Assembly (NCBI GenBank): GCA_017454425.1 | Contig: JAFTCZ010000035.1 | Location: 1-10,918 of the forward strand | Direction of reading: 5' to 3' | DNA from: Clostridia bacterium | Lineage (GTDB): Bacteria; Bacillota_A; Clostridia; Christensenellales; UBA1242 | DNA: 10,918 bases | Shown: in pieces, positions 1 to 7,171 of the stretch | How positions within the stretch are numbered: position 1 is the stretch's first letter | Layout: each line of letters opens with the position of its first letter | Program-made: the position numbers and the translations under genes | The notes under the pieces: generated by a model | Seen by the model: the letters and a program-made list of their open reading frames with translations, nothing else | Databases searched by the model: none | What the model was told of the DNA's origin: nothing

Positions 1-476
1 AACACCAAGAATATAGTGGTGAAGACATGACTTACACCGATCCATTTACCAACGAAAAGTATATTCCTTATGTAATCGAGCCAAGTGTGGGGGTAGATAG
101 GTTGTTGCTTGCAATACTATGCAGCGCATACAGGGTAGAAGAATTGCCAAACAATGACAGCCGTGTTGTTTTGGGGCTTAACAAAACACTTGCACCAATT
201 AAGGTGGCGGTTTTGCCTTTGTCTAAAAAACTTGAGGACAAAGCAATGCAAATATTCACCGACTTAAGCAAAAATTATCGTACTCAATATGATACAACAG
301 GTTCTATTGGTAAACGCTATCGTCGCCAAGACGAAATAGGAACACCATATTGCGTAACAGTAGATTTTGATACCCCAACTGACAATAGCGTAACAGTTCG
401 TGACCGCGACAGTATGGAACAAGTAAGAGTAAAACTAGATGAGTTAGATGAATGGTTGCGCACACATCTAAAATAA
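1..476 (+). CDS. glyS: Glycyl-tRNA synthetase, dimeric type (3' part only)
   Basis: The frame is open from the window edge (first full codon at 3) and encodes the C-terminal 157 or so residues of a class II glycyl-tRNA synthetase, which charges tRNA-Gly with glycine in the cytoplasm. The visible stretch SGEDMTYTDPFTNEKYIPYV followed by IEPSVGVDR matches the end of the catalytic core; GVDR is the class II motif 3 region with its ATP-binding arginine. From about base 200 the sequence has the form of an anticodon-binding (HGTP_anticodon) domain: PIKVAVLPLSKK, then YDTTGSIGKRYRRQDEIGTP and the closing VRDRDSMEQ. An ATG at 27 is internal, because the family sequence continues upstream of it. The gene ends with TAA and is followed at once by a hairpin terminator. 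An exact copy of the TACTATGCA repeat lies inside the coding region at 115-123. Identification is firm; the N-terminus lies outside the window. Confidence 0.96.
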   Translation, partial: HQEYSGEDMTYTDPFTNEKYIPYVIEPSVGVDRLLLAILCSAYRVEELPNNDSRVVLGLNKTLAPIKVAVLPLSKKLEDKAMQIFTDLSKNYRTQYDTTGSIGKRYRRQDEIGTPYCVTVDFDTPTDNSVTVRDRDSMEQVRVKLDELDEWLRTHLK

Positions 477-480
477 AACC

Positions 481-508
481 AAAAGCATAAGTACTATGCT
501 TTTTTTTG
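481..508 (+). terminator. Rho-independent terminator of glyS
   Basis: AAAAGCATA (481-489) pairs perfectly with TATGCTTTT (495-503) around the loop AGTAC, followed by a run of T. It starts four bases after the glyS stop. The loop and 3' arm contain GTACTATGC, eight of the nine bases of the repeat found elsewhere in the window. Confidence 0.85.
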
Positions 509-523
509 TTTATTAAAATACTG

Positions 524-610
524 TACTATGCACAATTCTTATCAGGTACTATGCAGTTTTTTGTGGGTATGTTGCAAAAAAATTGCACAAAGTGCATAAT
601 ATGCATAGTA
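524..610. repeat. TACTATGCA repeat cluster A (three copies)
   Basis: Exact copies of the 9-mer TACTATGCA lie at 524-532 and 547-555 on the plus strand and at 602-610 on the minus strand, with an 8-base relative at 492-499. The 547 and 602 copies form an inverted pair that could fold into a 9-bp stem with a 46-base loop. The cluster fills the gap between the convergent glyS and LysM genes; the 602-610 copy touches the LysM stop codon. No ORF of credible quality covers the gap. Function unknown. Confidence 0.75.
575..596 (-). terminator. Rho-independent terminator of the LysM gene
   Basis: Read on the minus strand, TGCAC (596-592), the loop TTT and GTGCA (588-584) form a short stem followed by A and then a run of seven T (582-576). 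It lies about 15 bases past the LysM stop. The stem is only 5 bp, so the call is moderate. Confidence 0.5.
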
Positions 611-916
611 TTAATATTCTATTTTTTGACCAATAAACAGCCTTGTTATATTGTTTTTGTGGATAAGTTCTTGTTTTTGCACATTAAGTTTTTTTGCAAT
701 ACTGTCTATTGTGTCAAGCGGTTTTACAATGTATGTTTTTGTTTGATTTGTGTCAACAAACAAAACGCACCCAGCGTAAAGTTTTTCAATATTATTATCC
801 TTTTTTAATTGATGTACACTTGTATTATATTTTTTTGCAATACTTTCAAAGGTTTCATTTTGTTGCACACGATGCAAAAATTTTGAAACAAGCGGAAATT
901 TTATGATTTGAATCAT
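611..916 (-). CDS. Small protein with two LysM domains
   Basis: This 101-residue protein is almost entirely two tandem LysM modules, about residues 13-54 (HRVQQNETFESIAKKYNTS onward) and 60-101 (YIVKPLDTIDSIAKKLNV onward). Each has the usual valine-rich start, the D/E-T-x-x-S-I-A-K-K core, the N-N-I/L turn and a G-x-x-L/I ending. LysM modules bind N-acetylglucosamine-containing glycans such as peptidoglycan. No signal peptide, membrane segment or catalytic domain is visible, so it is either a cytoplasmic or mother-cell protein (as with some spore-coat LysM proteins) or exported by an unseen route. It is convergent with glyS and divergent from the flippase gene. No SD precedes the ATG at 916, and a TATAAT lies only five bases upstream, so it may be translated from a leaderless mRNA. 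The domain call is firm; the biological role is not known. Confidence 0.8.
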   Translation of the reverse strand: MIQIIKFPLVSKFLHRVQQNETFESIAKKYNTSVHQLKKDNNIEKLYAGCVLFVDTNQTKTYIVKPLDTIDSIAKKLNVQKQELIHKNNITRLFIGQKIEY

Positions 917-921
917 ACATT

Positions 922-951
922 ATTATATTTTATTGTTTTTAATAATATGAA
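922..951 (-). promoter_or_regulatory. Candidate promoter of the LysM gene (leaderless)
   Basis: On the minus strand, TTCATA (951-946) is followed after 18 bases by TATAAT (927-922). Transcription would begin about base 915-916, on the A of the start codon. The region is very AT-rich, so a chance TATAAT is possible. Confidence 0.35.
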
Positions 952-1039
952 ATAAAAAACTTGTATTTTTTGCAAATTATTAATTTTTGTAAATTTCATA
1001 ATACATAAATTTTTATAATAAAATAATGTATCAAATTTT

Positions 1040-1054
1040 GGAGGTAATACTATC
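1040..1054 (+). promoter_or_regulatory. SD site that places an ATC start codon
   Basis: GGAGG at 1040-1044 is followed after seven bases by ATC (1052-1054), in frame with the flippase. No ATG, GTG or TTG lies within normal SD distance in this frame; the next candidate is TTG at 1079, which is 34 bases from the SD and has no SD of its own. Confidence 0.65.
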
Positions 1055-2569
1055 AAACAATCCGCTTTTCGTGCAGTTTTGATTGTTGCATTGTTTTCGG
1101 TGTTAACTCGGGCACTTGGTTTTTTATTTAGGATATATCTTTCGCGTGAGTTGGGCGCCGAACTGCTGGGTGTTTATCAAGTTGCGTTTAGTGTTTTTAT
1201 GGTGCTGATTGTTATTGTTGCTAGTGGTTTGCCTCTTACGGTGTCAAAGCAAACTGCAAAATATCAGGTAAATGGTGACAAATTGGGACAATATGGTGTT
1301 GTGGGAAGTGCATTAATAATTGGCCTTGCTGTGTCCGCTGTTTTATGTTTAGTTTTTATTGTTTTTCACAATTTTGTTGGTTTTTTATTTACTGACGAAC
1401 GCAGTCTAATAGTTTTGCTTTGTCTTTTGCCAGCTGTGGTGTTTAGTGCAATTTATTCAGCTTTTCGTGGTTCGTTGTGGGGCACAAAAAATTATTTTTT
1501 TGTGTCATTATCCGAGTTTATCGAACAAGTGGCTCGCATTGGCGTTTTTGTGGTGATGATTTATTTTGTTTTGCCAAGCACAAACAAAGGAATCGTTGCG
1601 GGGCTTAGTATGACTATTGCTTGCTTTGTTTCTATGATGTTTATGATTATTGTTTATTTTGCCATGCGTCGCAAAATTGCAAATCCACGCGGACATTATA
1701 AAGAAGTATTAACAAGTGCTTTGCCCATAACAGGTGTTCGCACCGCAACAAGTTTAATTCAGCCTCTTATTGCAGTTTTGTTTCCTTTGATGATGGTTTT
1801 GTCGGGCTCGACTGCACAGCAAGCCATGACAATGTATGGCATAGCAATGGGAATGGCCTTGCCACTATTATTTTTGCCAAGCACAATTGTAGGGGCAATG
1901 AGTTTTACTTTAATTCCCGATTTGTCGGTAAGTGTTGCACAAAAAAACAATAATCAAATTTCACAAAAAATTAGGTCAAATATATTTTTTGCAACATTAA
2001 TAAGTATTTTGTTTGTACCTTTTTATGTAGGCGCGGGAAGCGAGATTTGCACTTTTTTGTATGATAACGCCTTGGCCGGAGTTTATTTAAGCAAAAGTGC
2101 CATTATCATGTTGCCACTGGGACTATCAAACATCACAAGCAGCATCTTAAATGCCCTAAATTTGGAAGTTAGGTCTTTTGTGCACAACATAATTGGTGGG
2201 GTATTTTTGATATTGTGCATAGTGTGTTTGTCGGGCGCTATGGGGGTTGATGCCTTAATTTTGGGCTTTGGGTTGTGCATGACTATTACAACAATTTTGA
2301 ATGTTGTTATGATAAAAAGGCATACACAAATGTCATTTAACTTAACAAAACCTTTGTTATTAATGTTGGGGTTTGTGGTTTTAAGTGCAATGCTTTGCCA
2401 TTTTTTATGTGGCATATTGTGTAATGTTTTTGGCGTTTTTTGGGCACTTGTTATTGCGGGAATTGTGTGCTTGGGAAGTTTTATTTTGTTGTGCTTTTTG
2501 TTTGGGTTGTTAGATGTTGTTGCTATTATTGGTAGTTTTTTACCCCAAAAAATAAAAAAAAGAGCATAA
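1052..2569 (+). CDS. SpoVB-like lipid/polysaccharide flippase (MVF/MATE-like superfamily)
   Basis: About 505 residues, nearly all hydrophobic, with roughly 12-14 membrane segments. This is the size and pattern of the stage V sporulation protein B / MurJ-like polysaccharide exporter group, which moves lipid-linked envelope precursors across the cytoplasmic membrane. The N-terminal run LTRALGFLFRIYLSRELGAE followed by GVYQ is characteristic of the family, as is SGLPLTVSKQ. I place the start at ATC 1052 because the strong SD at 1040 points there and because the extra residues KQSAFRAVL restore the usual family N-terminus (a short basic lead into the first helix). If only a standard start is accepted, TTG 1079 gives 496 residues and cuts into helix 1. 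The C-terminus is basic (QKIKKRA). The next gene begins 28 bases downstream with no terminator between, suggesting co-transcription. Whether it serves sporulation or general wall synthesis cannot be told from this locus. Confidence 0.85.
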   Translation: MKQSAFRAVLIVALFSVLTRALGFLFRIYLSRELGAELLGVYQVAFSVFMVLIVIVASGLPLTVSKQTAKYQVNGDKLGQYGVVGSALIIGLAVSAVLCLVFIVFHNFVGFLFTDERSLIVLLCLLPAVVFSAIYSAFRGSLWGTKNYFFVSLSEFIEQVARIGVFVVMIYFVLPSTNKGIVAGLSMTIACFVSMMFMIIVYFAMRRKIANPRGHYKEVLTSALPITGVRTATSLIQPLIAVLFPLMMVLSGSTAQQAMTMYGIAMGMALPLLFLPSTIVGAMSFTLIPDLSVSVAQKNNNQISQKIRSNIFFATLISILFVPFYVGAGSEICTFLYDNALAGVYLSKSAIIMLPLGLSNITSSILNALNLEVRSFVHNIIGGVFLILCIVCLSGAMGVDALILGFGLCMTITTILNVVMIKRHTQMSFNLTKPLLLMLGFVVLSAMLCHFLCGILCNVFGVFWALVIAGIVCLGSFILLCFLFGLLDVVAIIGSFLPQKIKKRA

Positions 2570-2597
2570 ATTGTGTTTTTTATCACAAAACTAAATT

Positions 2598-3317
2598 ATG
2601 TTAATTATTGTTTGCCGAGTTTTAATAATTTATTTGGTAGTTTTGTTTTATTTGCGAGTTATGGGCAAAAGACAGTTGGGTGAATTGCAACCGTTTGAGC
2701 TTGTTGTCACTCTTTTGATAGCCGATATTATCTCACTGCCAATGACTCAAATAAGCATGCCGCTTTTGTTTTCTTTGGTACCCCTAACCACTTTGGTGCT
2801 TGTGCATTATTTTGTATCACTTGTTACTCGCAAGTCAATAAAATTGCGCAGCATAATTAATGGCAAACCTGTTGTTGTGATAAGTCCACAAGGAGTGCAA
2901 TATCAAGCATTAAAATCACTTAATATGAATATAGATGACCTGATTGAAGGTCTTCGTTCGTGTAACTATTATCAGGTGCAAAATGTACAATATGCAATTG
3001 TCGAAAACAATGGTACCATGACGGTTATTCCAAAATCGGGTGCCGCGCCGGTTTGCAATCAGGATATGAACATAAAATTGCCAAAATCATCTTTGCCACT
3101 TAATATAATAACTGCGGGCAAATTAAATAAAGAAAATATTCAAATAAGTGGTATTGATGAAAATTTTATAAACAATATCTTAAAACAAGCAAAAATAAAA
3201 AGTGCTAAACAAGTTTTGTTATTTACCCTAGATATGAATGGCTGTGTGTACATTCAGGGATATGATACGCAAGGCCAAATAATTCAAACAAATTATGACG
3301 GGCAAGGGCGGTGGTAA
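2598..3317 (+). CDS. DUF421 / YetF-like membrane protein
   Basis: This 239-residue protein has three N-terminal membrane helices (about residues 2-20, 33-49 and 55-76) and a soluble C-terminal domain. The signature RVMGKRQLGELQPFELVVTL (about 20-39) is the hallmark of the DUF421/YetF/YcaP family, followed by a conserved NGKPVVVI strand. The family is common in Bacillota; its molecular role is unsettled, so no reaction is assigned. The ATG at 2598 agrees with the usual family N-terminus, yet I see no clear SD before it, so translation may depend on read-in from the flippase gene 28 bases upstream. Its last codons overlap the start of the DUF4363 gene by seven bases, which implies translational coupling. 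From memory, DUF421 and DUF4363 genes are often paired in Clostridia, which supports both calls. Confidence 0.85.
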   Translation: MLIIVCRVLIIYLVVLFYLRVMGKRQLGELQPFELVVTLLIADIISLPMTQISMPLLFSLVPLTTLVLVHYFVSLVTRKSIKLRSIINGKPVVVISPQGVQYQALKSLNMNIDDLIEGLRSCNYYQVQNVQYAIVENNGTMTVIPKSGAAPVCNQDMNIKLPKSSLPLNIITAGKLNKENIQISGIDENFINNILKQAKIKSAKQVLLFTLDMNGCVYIQGYDTQGQIIQTNYDGQGRW

Positions 3318-3703
3318 AGGTGAAGGTTCGAACAATAATATTGTTTTCGATGTTGGCGGTCCTGCTAGGGGTTGTTGTGTGGGAGCAAATATTTATTGAC
3401 AACACAATTAGCACAATGCAAACCATGTCTGCAAGTTTGTATGAACAGTTGGAAGAAGAAAACCTTGAGCGGTCAACCGCACTTGCACAAGACATGCACA
3501 ATTATTGGTTAAGGCGGCAGGCTGTTATTAGTTTGATGGTTGATTATCGTGATATCGAGCAAATTGGGCGACAATCAAGTTATATAATTGCACATCTTAA
3601 TAATCAAGATTTTGAACTAGCTCGCAGTGAGTGCCAGCAGTTTGATTATATTGTTGGCAATTTTGCAAATATGACACATTTTGATGTTCACAACATATTT
3701 TAA
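3311..3703 (+). CDS. DUF4363-like membrane-anchored protein
   Basis: This 130-residue protein has one N-terminal membrane helix (about residues 7-24), then a predicted helical extracytoplasmic part rich in E, Q and R (MSASLYEQLEEENLERSTAL onward). The pattern, length and position immediately after a DUF421 gene fit the DUF4363 family, whose function is unknown. I assign it by context and overall shape rather than by a catalytic motif. The start is GTG at 3311, overlapping the DUF421 stop; GTG at 3320 is an equally possible start that would shorten the protein by three residues. It probably works with the DUF421 protein at the membrane, perhaps as its external partner; that is inference from pairing. 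A terminator follows the stop. Confidence 0.65.
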   Translation: MVKVKVRTIILFSMLAVLLGVVVWEQIFIDNTISTMQTMSASLYEQLEEENLERSTALAQDMHNYWLRRQAVISLMVDYRDIEQIGRQSSYIIAHLNNQDFELARSECQQFDYIVGNFANMTHFDVHNIF

Positions 3704-3716
3704 TAAAAAATAGTTT

Positions 3717-3745
3717 TTCACACAAAAAATAACTTTACATATAAT
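3717..3745 (+). promoter_or_regulatory. Candidate promoter of murA, nested in the preceding terminator
   Basis: TTCACA (3717-3722, five of six consensus bases) and TATAAT (3740-3745) are separated by 17 bases. The -10 box lies in the loop of the hairpin at 3724-3766, so transcription would start near 3752, within the 3' arm. Transcripts from here would lack the 5' arm and escape termination. Confidence 0.5.
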
Positions 3746-3766
3746 AGTTTTGTAAGGTTATTTTTT
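3724..3766 (+). terminator. Terminator of the flippase-DUF421-DUF4363 run
   Basis: AAAAAATAACTTTAC (3724-3738) pairs with GTAAGGTTATTTTTT (3752-3766) with one G-T wobble and a 13-base loop. The 3' arm ends in the T run. It lies about 20 bases past the DUF4363 stop. Confidence 0.75.
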
Positions 3767-3782
3767 AATTTTGGAGGAACAA

Positions 3783-5048
3783 TTGTCAGAAAAATTTATT
3801 ATAAATGGTGGCAAAAAACTGTATGGCAGTATAAGAATTGACAGTAGCAAAAATGCCATCTTGCCAATTTTGGCGGGCTGTATATTGTGTGAAGATGTTG
3901 TTGTGTTGCACGATTGCCCAAACTTTAATGACATAAATGCTATGTTAGAAGTTTTGAGGATTTTGGGGGCAAAAATAAATAAAGTTGACCGAGATATTTA
4001 CATAGATTGTAAAAATATAGAATTTCATTATATTCCAAGCGAGCTAACAAAAATTATTCGTTCGTCCATTTTTGTTTTGGGGGCATTGCTTGGTAGACTT
4101 GGCAAAGCAAAAATTGCTTATCCAGGCGGGTGTGACATTGGTTTGCGCCCTATTGATATGCACTTAAAAGGCCTAAAAGAACTTGGTATTGATGTTGATG
4201 AAAAACACGGCTATATTTATTGTGATGCAAAAAATTTTACGCCCAGTACAATAACTCTTGATTATCCAAGCGTTGGTGCAACCGAAAATCTTATTATGGT
4301 GTCGGTGTTATCAAAGGGTACAACAAGAATTTTGCACCCCGCACGAGAACCCGAAATTGTAGATTTGCAGCAGTTTATTAATGCCATGGGCGGAGATGTA
4401 AGTGGTGCAGGCACGGACGAAATTGTGATAAATGGTGTTGCAAAATTGCGTGGCACGCATTATACGCCCATGCCTGACCGAATAATTGCAGGAACGGTTA
4501 TGGTGGCATGTGCCATGGCGGGTGGTGAAGTTTTGTTAGAACATTGCGAACCAAAACATTTTTTGTCAATTATAGATAAATTGAGCAAAAGTAGTTGCAA
4601 AATCGTGGCGTTTAATGATAAAATCTACATACACAGTGATACAGCACTGCATAGTTTTGGGGGCATCGAAACAGGGCCTTATCCGGGGTTTCCAACAGAT
4701 ATGCAAACCCAAATGTTAACAATGGCAACAATTTGTGAAGGAAACACAAAAATTTGCGAAAATGTGTTTGAAAACCGCTTTAAGATTGTGCCAGAGTTGT
4801 GCAAAATGGGCGCGGATATTTCGGTTGTTGGCAAAACATGTTGGATAAAAGGTGTAAAAAGTTTGTACGGTGCTACGGTTTATGCCCAAGATTTGCGAGG
4901 CGGAGCATCACTTGTTTTGGCGGGCTTGAGTGCAAAAGGATATACCACGGTTTATGATGTTGGACACATAGACAGGGGATATGACAAACTTGATTTGATG
5001 TTATCTAGCCTTGGCGCAGACATTCGCCGACAAAAAGTAGAAGTATAA
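3783..5048 (+). CDS. murA: UDP-N-acetylglucosamine 1-carboxyvinyltransferase (MurA)
   Basis: This enzyme transfers enolpyruvate from phosphoenolpyruvate to UDP-GlcNAc, the first committed step of peptidoglycan synthesis, in the cytoplasm. The 421-residue length is normal. Family landmarks are all present: K23-N24 (SSKNAILPILAG), the catalytic-loop cysteine C117 in YPGGCDIGLRP (the residue alkylated by fosfomycin), D306 in GPYPGFPTDMQ, the DLRGGASLVLAG stretch with R372, and HIDRGYDKL near the end. The start is TTG 3783, preceded by GGAGGA at 3773; an upstream in-frame TTG at 3771 overlaps that SD and is unlikely to be used. The gene sits 13 bases before divIB, probably in one operon. Many Clostridia carry two murA paralogues; I cannot tell from one window which this is. 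Confidence 0.96.
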   Translation: MSEKFIINGGKKLYGSIRIDSSKNAILPILAGCILCEDVVVLHDCPNFNDINAMLEVLRILGAKINKVDRDIYIDCKNIEFHYIPSELTKIIRSSIFVLGALLGRLGKAKIAYPGGCDIGLRPIDMHLKGLKELGIDVDEKHGYIYCDAKNFTPSTITLDYPSVGATENLIMVSVLSKGTTRILHPAREPEIVDLQQFINAMGGDVSGAGTDEIVINGVAKLRGTHYTPMPDRIIAGTVMVACAMAGGEVLLEHCEPKHFLSIIDKLSKSSCKIVAFNDKIYIHSDTALHSFGGIETGPYPGFPTDMQTQMLTMATICEGNTKICENVFENRFKIVPELCKMGADISVVGKTCWIKGVKSLYGATVYAQDLRGGASLVLAGLSAKGYTTVYDVGHIDRGYDKLDLMLSSLGADIRRQKVEV

Positions 5049-5061
5049 AGGGGGTGAGGAT

Positions 5062-5847
5062 ATGACCAAAAACAAAGCATTGGCAACTGTGTTGTCGGTT
5101 GTGTTTGCTTTTGTTTTGATAATTGCTTTGGGTCAGGGCATATTTAGGGTTGGCAAAATAGAACTAGTGGCACACACAACCACAAATCATCTTGCAACTC
5201 TTAATGAAAGCACGGTTTTATCCTCAAGTAAGTTAAACAAAGGCAAAAGCGTATTTTTGCTTGACCGCGAAGATTATATTAATAATCTAGAGCAAAATCA
5301 GCCATACATTAATGTTTTGGCACTCGAGGTTGTTTGGCCAAACACGGTTGTGTTTCATTATACCGAACGCGAAGAGTTGTTTGCCTTGGCTTTTGATGAT
5401 TTTTATGCTTATGTAGATGCCAATTTTAAGGTGTTAAGGGTAGAACAAGGAAGTTTTGCCTCTACTCAGCAAAACCCAATTTTATTAAGCAATATTGCGG
5501 GACTTGAACAAGACAAAGTTGTTCCCGGAACATTTTTAAGCAAAGATATATTCTTTGATTATTTGGGGCTTGCCCAAGCCTACAAGGCAATTGGGTACAA
5601 TGCAAACGATATGCGCTCAATGCTTGCAAGCATGAGTGTTGTGCAAAATGATGATGGCGACCTATTAACAATCAAGACATACCTTGGTGTAAAAATAACA
5701 ATTCTTAATGCGGGCTATTATACCGCCCAAAAAGTTGCTTTGGCATATGAAATGCTGCAAGAATTAACCCCGGCTCAGCGTGCATCGGGCAAGATTTATG
5801 TCTTTAAGAACAGTCAAAATGTGCTTGAAAGCATGTATATTGAATAA
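5062..5847 (+). CDS. divIB: Cell division protein DivIB/FtsQ
   Basis: A 261-residue bitopic membrane protein: short basic cytoplasmic tail (MTKNKA), one helix at about residues 7-25, then an external region starting with a POTRA-like domain (FRVGKIELVAHTTTNHLATL onward; the VLALEVVWPNTVVFHYTERE stretch is the typical P-N-T-V-x-x-x-x-x-E-R-E strand pair). DivIB/FtsQ is a divisome scaffold linking the Z-ring machinery to septal wall synthases. Sequence conservation in this family is low, so position counts: it lies directly between murA and ftsA-ftsZ, the usual place in the dcw cluster. A strong SD, GGGGGTGAGG (5050-5059), precedes the ATG at 5062. A terminator follows, separating it from ftsA. 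The gene symbol could equally be ftsQ. Confidence 0.88.
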   Translation: MTKNKALATVLSVVFAFVLIIALGQGIFRVGKIELVAHTTTNHLATLNESTVLSSSKLNKGKSVFLLDREDYINNLEQNQPYINVLALEVVWPNTVVFHYTEREELFALAFDDFYAYVDANFKVLRVEQGSFASTQQNPILLSNIAGLEQDKVVPGTFLSKDIFFDYLGLAQAYKAIGYNANDMRSMLASMSVVQNDDGDLLTIKTYLGVKITILNAGYYTAQKVALAYEMLQELTPAQRASGKIYVFKNSQNVLESMYIE

Positions 5848-5864
5848 AAATGCATAATAACAAG

Positions 5865-5895
5865 ATGTAAAATGAATAATTTTACATTTTTTTTT
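5865..5895 (+). terminator. Terminator of murA-divIB
   Basis: ATGTAAAAT (5865-5873) and ATTTTACAT (5879-5887) form a perfect 9-bp stem with loop GAATA, followed directly by a run of T to 5895. It separates murA-divIB from ftsA-ftsZ. Confidence 0.85.
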
Positions 5896-5904
5896 ATAAA
5901 TATC

Positions 5905-5921
5905 AGTCAATTTGTTTGACT
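5905..5921. promoter_or_regulatory. Inverted repeat overlapping the ftsA promoter -35 box
   Basis: AGTCAA (5905-5910), five bases, then TTGACT (5916-5921) is a perfect 6-bp inverted repeat whose right arm is exactly the -35 hexamer. It could be an operator, or a by-product of a chance duplicate of the -35 sequence. Confidence 0.3.
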
Positions 5922-5944
5922 AAAATTTGATTGTTTTTTATAAT
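5916..5944 (+). promoter_or_regulatory. Promoter of ftsA-ftsZ
   Basis: TTGACT (5916-5921) and TATAAT (5939-5944) are 17 bases apart, close to the sigma-A/sigma-70 consensus. The predicted start near 5951 leaves a leader of about 50 bases before the ftsA ATG. Lying just after a terminator, it should give ftsA-ftsZ transcription independent of murA-divIB. Confidence 0.8.
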
Positions 5945-5999
5945 ATTAACATACTAGTGTAGTTTAAGTTTATGCAATGCACTTTGGGAGGACAGAGCT

Positions 6000-7160
6000 A
6001 TGGCAAAAAAGAATGTAGCTGTTATGGATTTTGGTACCAGCCGTATTTCTGTTATAATTGGTGATAGGGGCATAAACAACACATTTGATGTCAAAGGTTT
6101 TGGTGAGATTAATTATGCGGGCTTTATGGACGGGCAGTTTCTCGAGCCCGAAAGGTTGCCCGAGTGTATTCGTGCCGTGCTTGCCATGGCCGAAAACAAC
6201 GCCCGCACAAAAATAACCGACCTTTATGTTGGGGTGCCTGCCGAGTTTTGTGTTTCGGCAGTTCGCAGCACCCAACGCAATTTCCCAAAAAAGCACAAAG
6301 TTAGTGAGCAAGACATTCAGTCAATGTACGACGAGGCAGATGAGTTTGGGGCTAGTACAACACATGTTGTTATTAACCGCAGCCCAATATATTTTACACT
6401 AGATGACAACCGCCGAGTAATTGACCCAAAAGGGATTGTTACATCAAAACTAGGTGCAATGTTTAGTTTTGTTTTGGCCGAGAGAAATTTCTTAAACATT
6501 GTGTCTAGTGTGCTTGAGATGTTGCGAATTAAGTTTGTTGACTTTTTGTCCGAATCATTGGCCGAAAGCTTGTATCTTATCGAACCAAGTGATCGTGATG
6601 CATGTGCCATACTTGTTGATTGTGGTTATCTTACAACATCAGTCAGCATTGTTATGGGTGATGGGCTAGTAAGTCTTCACAGTTTTTCATTGGGTGGCGG
6701 GCACATTGTTGCTGACCTTAGCGAACAGTTTGATTTGCCTTTTGGTGTTGCCGAGCAATTAAAACGCAAAATTGTGCTGTCTTTTCAACCCGAAAAAGGT
6801 GATTATTATGAATTGGTGCAGGGCAACAACGAATTTAAGGTTGATGCAGGAATTGCCAACGCTGTTGTTGCAAGCCGCGTAACGCAAATATCCAAAATGG
6901 TTGGCAAATGCCTAGCAAATTGCAAGTTTGAATATCCGGACTATGTGCCAATATTATTAACAGGCGGCGGGCTGTGTTATCTTAAAGGTGCACGCGATCT
7001 GATGAGCAAGGTTCTTAATAAAGATACACGAGTTGTCGCACCACCTGTGCCCCAACTTGATAAACCGCATGTTTCTAGTTTGCTGGGGTTATTAGATGTT
7101 GCACTAAAGCAAAACAAACTAAACAATTCATTGTTTACTAAAATATTCAAAAGGACATAA
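6000..7160 (+). CDS. ftsA: Cell division protein FtsA (actin-like membrane anchor of FtsZ)
   Basis: A 386-residue actin/Hsp70-fold ATPase that tethers FtsZ filaments to the membrane. Visible parts: phosphate-1 motif [12 protein letters not shown] (from D10), the FtsA-specific 1C region after it (about residues 85-165), a phosphate-2 region [13 protein letters not shown] (D207), GGGHI soon after it, and the adenosine motif [12 protein letters not shown] (glycines 322-324). The last 15 residues ([14 protein letters not shown]) form a short basic amphipathic helix, as expected for the membrane-targeting tail. GGGAGG at 5986-5991 precedes ATG 6000. The stop overlaps an ATG at the ftsZ start, so the two genes are coupled. 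The phosphate-2 region departs from the D-I/V-G-G-G-T-T/M-D form typical of well-studied FtsA; the rest of the fold and the position leave little doubt about the family. Confidence 0.93.
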   Translation: MAKKNVAVMDFGTSRISVIIGDRGINNTFDVKGFGEINYAGFMDGQFLEPERLPECIRAVLAMAENNARTKITDLYVGVPAEFCVSAVRSTQRNFPKKHKVSEQDIQSMYDEADEFGASTTHVVINRSPIYFTLDDNRRVIDPKGIVTSKLGAMFSFVLAERNFLNIVSSVLEMLRIKFVDFLSESLAESLYLIEPSDRDACAILVDCGYLTTSVSIVMGDGLVSLHSFSLGGGHIVADLSEQFDLPFGVAEQLKRKIVLSFQPEKGDYYELVQGNNEFKVDAGIANAVVASRVTQISKMVGKCLANCKFEYPDYVPILLTGGGLCYLKGARDLMSKVLNKDTRVVAPPVPQLDKPHVSSLLGLLDVALKQNKLNNSLFTKIFKRT

Positions 7161-7171
7161 TGGAGGGAATT

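Noticed and set aside
524..610. Mobile element or MITE ends
   Set aside because: No transposase, no target-site duplication and no conserved interior shared by clusters A and B beyond the 9-mer and short TTGCAAAA-like bits.
506..808. A 100-codon ORF on the plus strand opposite the LysM gene
   Set aside because: It is low-complexity (F, I, C, K rich) with no SD, and mostly antisense to two clear LysM domains; the repeat array supplies part of it.
1000..1031. ATACAT ... ATGTAT hairpin before the flippase gene as a riboswitch
   Set aside because: Weak AT-only pairing with an internal loop, and no resemblance to a known riboswitch core.
2083..2586. A 167-codon minus-strand ORF inside the flippase gene
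   Set aside because: It is K/N/T/P-rich antisense of an AT-rich membrane protein gene, with no family likeness and no SD.
2571..2588. TTGTG-N8-CACAA between the flippase and DUF421 genes as a terminator or operator
   Set aside because: Only five weak base pairs, no T run after the stem, and the genes look co-transcribed; could well be chance.
3771..3782. TTG at 3771 as the murA start
   Set aside because: It overlaps the SD GGAGGA that serves TTG 3783 and adds residues not usual at the MurA N-terminus.
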